Positions 60,581 to 64,000 of a DNA stretch of 64,000 nucleotides are shown piece by piece. The stretch lies in NCBI GenBank assembly GCA_017643495.1, contig JAEPNK010000001.1, positions 1,469,623 through 1,533,622 on the forward strand. Direction: 5' to 3'. A model generated the notes under the pieces. It saw only the letters and a list, made by a program, of their open reading frames with translations, ran no database searches and was not told the origin of the DNA. The DNA comes from Rhizobiaceae bacterium (GTDB lineage Bacteria; Pseudomonadota; Alphaproteobacteria; Rhizobiales; Rhizobiaceae). Position 1 is the stretch's first letter. Every line of letters starts with the position of its first letter. The position numbers and the translations under genes are program-made.

Positions 60581-61495
60581 ATGTCCTCAACACCTCAGCT
60601 TTCAAACCCTTTTACCGGAAAGATTCTGGATGAGGACGAAGTAGAAGCATTTGTTTCACAAGTTGGTGCCCGTGTACGTGAAACCAGACTGCAAAAAGCG
60701 ATTTCACGACGTGTATTGTCAGAACTTTCTGGCGTGTCCCAAAGGTACTTGGCCAAACTGGAAGCAGGAAGTGGCAACATATCCATTGCATTATTGTTCA
60801 AGGTTGCCCATGCGTTGGGGCGTGATCCGCAATTCTTCCTTTCTCAACGACATGCTGACAGCAAAAGCCAGTTCCTGATTGACCGCTTTTCGATGGCTGG
60901 CCCAGATGTTCAGGCGCGTGTCACACAGATTCTTGAAGCAATAGAAACCGGCTCCGAGAAGAAACAGAGAATCTGTCTCATAGGCCTGCGGGGTGCTGGC
61001 AAGTCCACTTTGGGCGGAATGTTGTCGAAGATGCTCGGACTGGAGTTCATAGAACTGAATGCGGCAATCGAGCGGGAAAGTGGCATGCCTGTTTCAGAAG
61101 TGATCGCATTGTATGGTCAGGAGGGCTACAGAACGCTGGAACATCAGGCCGTTCAAACGGTGGTTGATGAGCATGAGCAAGTCGTATTGGCTGTGGGGGG
61201 TGGTATTGTATCCGAACCGGATACTTTCAACCTTGTTTTACGCTGCTTCCATACCGTGTGGCTGAAAGCCTCTCCGGAAGAACACATGCAACGGGTACGG
61301 GATCAGGGAGATAACAGGCCAATGGCCGGCAATCCGCGAGCCATGGATGAGTTACGTTCCATTCTCACAAGTCGCGAAGCACTCTATGCCAGGGCTGACC
61401 TGATGGTGGATACCTCAAGCAGCACACCTGAAAAGAGCGTCGAGAAACTCAAAACCGCACTACTTCAGGACTTGGACCTCGATCTGGATGCCTGA
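60581..61495 (+). CDS. boxR: Transcriptional regulator BoxR (HTH plus shikimate-kinase-like domain)
   Basis: 304 residues. XRE-type HTH at about 25-80 (SRRVLSELSGVSQRYLAKLE), then a shikimate-kinase-like domain from about 130 with P-loop GLRGAGKSTLGGML and VGGGIVSEP. This two-domain plan is that of BoxR/BzdR, repressors released by benzoyl-CoA, which binds the kinase-like domain. ATG 60581 gives the family-like start; the longer TTG 60536 version would include the operator. It lies 163 bp after boxA and overlaps the next gene. Confidence 0.93.
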   Translation: MSSTPQLSNPFTGKILDEDEVEAFVSQVGARVRETRLQKAISRRVLSELSGVSQRYLAKLEAGSGNISIALLFKVAHALGRDPQFFLSQRHADSKSQFLIDRFSMAGPDVQARVTQILEAIETGSEKKQRICLIGLRGAGKSTLGGMLSKMLGLEFIELNAAIERESGMPVSEVIALYGQEGYRTLEHQAVQTVVDEHEQVVLAVGGGIVSEPDTFNLVLRCFHTVWLKASPEEHMQRVRDQGDNRPMAGNPRAMDELRSILTSREALYARADLMVDTSSSTPEKSVEKLKTALLQDLDLDLDA

Positions 61496-62150
61496 TGATG
61501 TTGAATTGCGCCTGACTGCAGCCCTTTACAAGGCCGCGGAGCTTCTTTTGCTTCATGGAGCAACCCCCAGTGAGGTTGATGAAGCCATGGTTGCGGGCGG
61601 AATGAAAATGGGGGTCTTTGAAGCACAAGACCTGAGCGGGCTGGATAACGCATATCACTTGCGAAAGAACGGATTGGAAGAACGATACCCCCATTTGTTT
61701 GGCCTTGCCATTTCCGATCGCATGGTCATGGATGGAAAGCTTGGCAAAAAGCTGAATGTTGGCTGGTACCGATATCCGGGAGGCAAGGGCAAGGTAGAAG
61801 ATCCGATAGTAGAAGATCTCGTCGCAGAAGAGTCCTGGTTTGCCGGAATTGAACGTCAGCACTTTGATGCAGATACCATCCGGAACTGTCTGTCCGTTGC
61901 TATCATCCTTGAAGCCCATCGTGTTCTGGAAACGTGCGAAGGGCAGGATGTTTCCCGGATGGAAAAAGAACTGATGCAGCTCTTGCCGTTTTGCGATCCT
62001 GGACATTCCCTGACACCGGGCGATGGAAGCAGAATGGAATTTTTAATCGGAATTGCAAACAAATGGGCCCATTCTGACAATGCATTCTGGTCGCTCCCGA
62101 CACGCATTCGCTCCATTGCCGGTAGTCCTGAAGGAGGATTGAAACCGTGA
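61488..62150 (+). CDS. Stand-alone 3-hydroxyacyl-CoA dehydrogenase C-terminal domain protein
   Basis: 220 residues. The first about 115 match a dehydrogenase C-terminal helical domain: ALYKAAELLLLHGATPSEVD, GGMKMGVFEAQDLSGLDNAY, then KKLNVGWYRYPGGKGKVEDP. No Rossmann NAD-binding domain precedes it; the gene starts at ATG 61488, inside the end of boxR. The second half resembles the second repeat of such domains (AIILEAHRVLE, then RMEFLIGIANKWA). It could pair in trans with a dehydrogenase, or be a shortened descendant of one. The box pathway does end in beta-oxidation of 3-hydroxyadipyl-CoA. Confidence 0.72.
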   Translation: MPDDVELRLTAALYKAAELLLLHGATPSEVDEAMVAGGMKMGVFEAQDLSGLDNAYHLRKNGLEERYPHLFGLAISDRMVMDGKLGKKLNVGWYRYPGGKGKVEDPIVEDLVAEESWFAGIERQHFDADTIRNCLSVAIILEAHRVLETCEGQDVSRMEKELMQLLPFCDPGHSLTPGDGSRMEFLIGIANKWAHSDNAFWSLPTRIRSIAGSPEGGLKP

Positions 62151-63226
62151 CCGGTGACACGCCGCTACCAAACAAAATTTGGCAAAGCGAGTGGGCGAGA
62201 AATGTTCTTGCCCTGGTCATTGGTGTGGTCGGCTACCTGGTTGCAGATGCGTTGCATTTTCCTGCTCCCGCTCTGACAGGTCCTGCTCTTTTCACCAGTG
62301 TGGTTTCGTTGTCAGGGCTCAAAATCGAGATTCACCCACGGTTCTGCAATATCATTTTCATGCTTATCGGGATCGCAACCGGCACGAGTGTTACGCCGGA
62401 TGTATTGGAAGCGGCCCGCCTGTGGCCGGAAAGCTTTCTGTTGTTGTCAGTGGGGATTGTGGTGATTTTTCTGCTTTGCCGCTACATGCTGCAGCGTGTC
62501 TGGGGCCTGGACAGGGAAACATCGACATTGGCATCCACTCCAGGACACATGAGTTACGTATTGGGCCTTACGATGGAATCAAAGGCCGACCTTGCTACGG
62601 TAAGCGTTGTACAGAGTATTCGTGTATTGGCACTCACCTTGATTGTACCCCTGATCATAACATTGCTCGGCTATGAGCCGGTGGCCCTGGCTTCTTCAGG
62701 CAAGCAGTTGCCTGTTCTTGAACTGGTTGTAATTCTCGGTCTTTCATTCCTATGCGCGCTTTGTTTCCAGCGCATACGTCTGGCAGCGGCCTATCTGTTG
62801 GCTGGCATGTTTGTTTCGACGCTCATTTTTATAACGGGCACTGTTGAAGGTGTGATGCCGCAAACAATTTATCTGCCTACCATTGTGATCATGGGCACTA
62901 TCATCGGGACCAGAATATCAGGGGTCAGTTTCAAGCTTTTCATATCTGCTGCGGGCAGTGGATTGGCCTTGATGATGGTGGCTGTGTTGCTGTCAGCATT
63001 AATGGCAAGTTTTTATGCATGGTGGAGTGGTCTGCCGTTTGGCCAATTGCTGATCGCATTTGCTCCCGGCGGCCTGGAAACGATGATCGCCATGTCGCTT
63101 CTGCTGGATGCTGATCCCGCATATGTGGCTGCCCATCATGTCTGGCGTCTGATCATTTTGACTTTTTTGGCGCCGTTGATGCTTGCAACCCCACGGCTTG
63201 GAAAACAAAAAGGCCCTGATGGTTAG
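62147..63226 (+). CDS. AbrB-family membrane protein (putative transporter)
   Basis: 359 residues, about ten to eleven spans in two similar halves, each with a Gly/Pro-rich re-entrant pattern (for example FHFPAPALTGPALFTS-like FPAPALTGPALF and FAPGGLETMIAMSLLLDADP near 305-324). These features define the AbrB duplication family (not the DNA-binding AbrB). GTG start overlaps the previous stop. The stop codon TAG lies in the loop of the opposing gene's terminator. Substrate unknown; placement suggests exchange of an aromatic acid or related metabolite. Confidence 0.84.
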   Translation: MTGDTPLPNKIWQSEWARNVLALVIGVVGYLVADALHFPAPALTGPALFTSVVSLSGLKIEIHPRFCNIIFMLIGIATGTSVTPDVLEAARLWPESFLLLSVGIVVIFLLCRYMLQRVWGLDRETSTLASTPGHMSYVLGLTMESKADLATVSVVQSIRVLALTLIVPLIITLLGYEPVALASSGKQLPVLELVVILGLSFLCALCFQRIRLAAAYLLAGMFVSTLIFITGTVEGVMPQTIYLPTIVIMGTIIGTRISGVSFKLFISAAGSGLALMMVAVLLSALMASFYAWWSGLPFGQLLIAFAPGGLETMIAMSLLLDADPAYVAAHHVWRLIILTFLAPLMLATPRLGKQKGPDG

Positions 63227-63234
63227 TCAGGGCC
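63212..63234 (-). terminator. Terminator of the chemotaxis gene, overlapping the end of the AbrB gene
   Basis: GGCCCTGA-N7-TCAGGGCC (63212-63219 with 63227-63234); on the minus strand it is followed by a T-rich stretch (AAAACAAAAA on plus). The AbrB-family stop codon (63224-63226) is in its loop. Confidence 0.85.
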
Positions 63235-63261
63235 ATAGCGCTTCGTTGAAGACGGGACTTG

Positions 63262-64000
63262 TCAGGAAACCTTGGCAAGTCTCAATTCTTGGTCCGGACT
63301 ATTCTGGTCATTGAGGTTTATTGCAAAGACAGCGAGCATCGTCGTCAACTCTGTTGCGAGATCAGCCAGTGCCTGGGTTGCTGCATTTGTCTGTTCTGCC
63401 ATCGCTGCATTCTGCTGGGTCATGTCATCAAGTTGACGTATCGCCTGGTTGATTTCTTCCAGGTCCTGTGACTGCTCCTTGGATGTGTTCGCAATCGAAA
63501 GCATGTGTTCGTTCATCAGGTTGACCTTTTCCTCAATCGTATGAATTGAGTCCCCTGTTCCTTTCACGAGTTTCACACCGTTTTCAACTTCACCAACAGA
63601 GGTTGAGATAAGTCCCTTGATCTCCTTGGCAGCTTCGGCAGTACGTCCGGCGAGTTCACGCACTTCTTGTGCGACAACCGCAAAGCCTCGTCCGGCTTCA
63701 CCAGCCCTTGCTGCTTCGACACCGGCATTCAGCGCGAGCAGATTGGTCTGGAATGCAATCTCGTCGATCAGGGAAATGATTTGCGAAATCTTGCCTGAAG
63801 TGTCCTCAATCCGGATCATTGCTTCAATCGCATTTTGGACGATCTTGGAAGCTTCATGCGCTGATGAATTGGTCACTTGCACAATGTCGCTGGCTTCTGT
63901 CGCTTTTTGCGAAGAGTTTACAACCTGTTCCGTAATGCGGCTGAGCGTGTTTGCCGTTTCCTCAATGGATGCAGCCTGTGATTCAGTACGATTGGAAAGG
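63262..64000 (-). CDS. Methyl-accepting chemotaxis protein, C-terminal signalling domain (partial)
   Basis: The gene enters from beyond the right edge. The 246 visible residues, read upstream from the stop at 63262, are an MCP signalling coiled coil: [20 protein letters not shown] at the upstream edge, the hairpin tip with [20 protein letters not shown] and [20 protein letters not shown]. The protein ends in about 20 residues ([20 protein letters not shown]) without a CheR pentapeptide. The sensor and membrane parts are outside the window. It controls CheA and thus motility. Confidence 0.92.
   Translation of the reverse strand, partial: LSNRTESQAASIEETANTLSRITEQVVNSSQKATEASDIVQVTNSSAHEASKIVQNAIEAMIRIEDTSGKISQIISLIDEIAFQTNLLALNAGVEAARAGEAGRGFAVVAQEVRELAGRTAEAAKEIKGLISTSVGEVENGVKLVKGTGDSIHTIEEKVNLMNEHMLSIANTSKEQSQDLEEINQAIRQLDDMTQQNAAMAEQTNAATQALADLATELTTMLAVFAINLNDQNSPDQELRLAKVS

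Noticed and set aside
61488-62150. Pseudogene of a 3-hydroxyacyl-CoA dehydrogenase
   Set aside because: The frame is open over 220 codons, coupled to boxR by overlap and to the next gene by GTGA, with no frameshift remnant of a Rossmann domain upstream.
1-64000. Mobile elements, prophage, CRISPR arrays or tRNA genes
   Set aside because: I found no transposase, integrase, phage structural gene, direct-repeat array or tRNA-like fold; gene order and strand blocks look like stable chromosome.

Overview
The window reads as chromosomal DNA of an alphaproteobacterium, most likely in the Hyphomicrobiales (Rhizobiales). The evidence is a GlpSTPQV-type glycerol ABC transporter, a pcaCHG run, a box (aerobic benzoyl-CoA) cluster with a BoxR-type HTH/shikimate-kinase regulator, PhaR-type control of polyhydroxyalkanoate (PHA) genes, and densely packed operons joined by ATGA/GTGA stop-start overlaps. 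Base composition is moderate, near 50 percent G+C by eye. I cannot name the genus. I see no tRNA, rRNA, insertion sequence, phage gene, CRISPR array or origin. Only one gene-free stretch exceeds 300 bp (16655-17184).

Layout. 1-5340: end of a glycerol ABC transporter operon (glpS fragment, glpT, glpP, glpQ, a small DUF2160 membrane protein, glpV) closed by a strong terminator. 5345-17710: singletons: cold-shock protein, short-chain dehydrogenase, BCCT osmolyte transporter, family-4-like uracil-DNA glycosylase, ETF-ubiquinone oxidoreductase, CBS protein, orphan PAS histidine kinase, membrane-tethered endo/exonuclease/phosphatase-fold protein, L,D-transpeptidase, glutathione transferase and small exported proteins. 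17711-19294: pcaCHG (part of the protocatechuate branch). 19319-31359: a UDP-glucuronate-epimerase-like gene, a four-gene peptide/oligosaccharide ABC transporter and four glycosyltransferases. 31473-39188: a ten-gene Mrp-type cation/proton antiporter operon with three large antiporter-like subunits and one unrecognised small membrane protein.

39213-47568 is a PHA region. A five-gene minus-strand operon encodes a ThDP-dependent acetolactate-synthase-like enzyme, an iron-type alcohol dehydrogenase, class III PHA synthase subunits PhaE and PhaC, and a propionate-CoA-transferase-like enzyme. A phasin gene diverges from it and is followed by phaR. Similar TGTTGC/GCACAA inverted repeats lie in front of the phasin gene and phaR. 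Taken together, the operon suggests a route from a 2-oxo acid through an aldehyde and a hydroxy acid to hydroxyacyl-CoA and polymer. That pathway is inference.

47599-63226: after an alpha/beta hydrolase and a cytochrome P450 comes a benzoate module: TRAP transporter dctPQM, benzoate-CoA ligase, an alpha/beta hydrolase and a DUF309 protein in one unit, then boxC, boxB, boxA, boxR, a stand-alone C-terminal domain of 3-hydroxyacyl-CoA dehydrogenase and an AbrB-family membrane protein. A 16-bp palindrome, ATGCAWTATAWTRCAT, lies upstream of both the TRAP operon and boxC, and a partial copy lies in front of boxR. It is a good candidate BoxR operator. The window ends inside a methyl-accepting chemotaxis protein on the minus strand.
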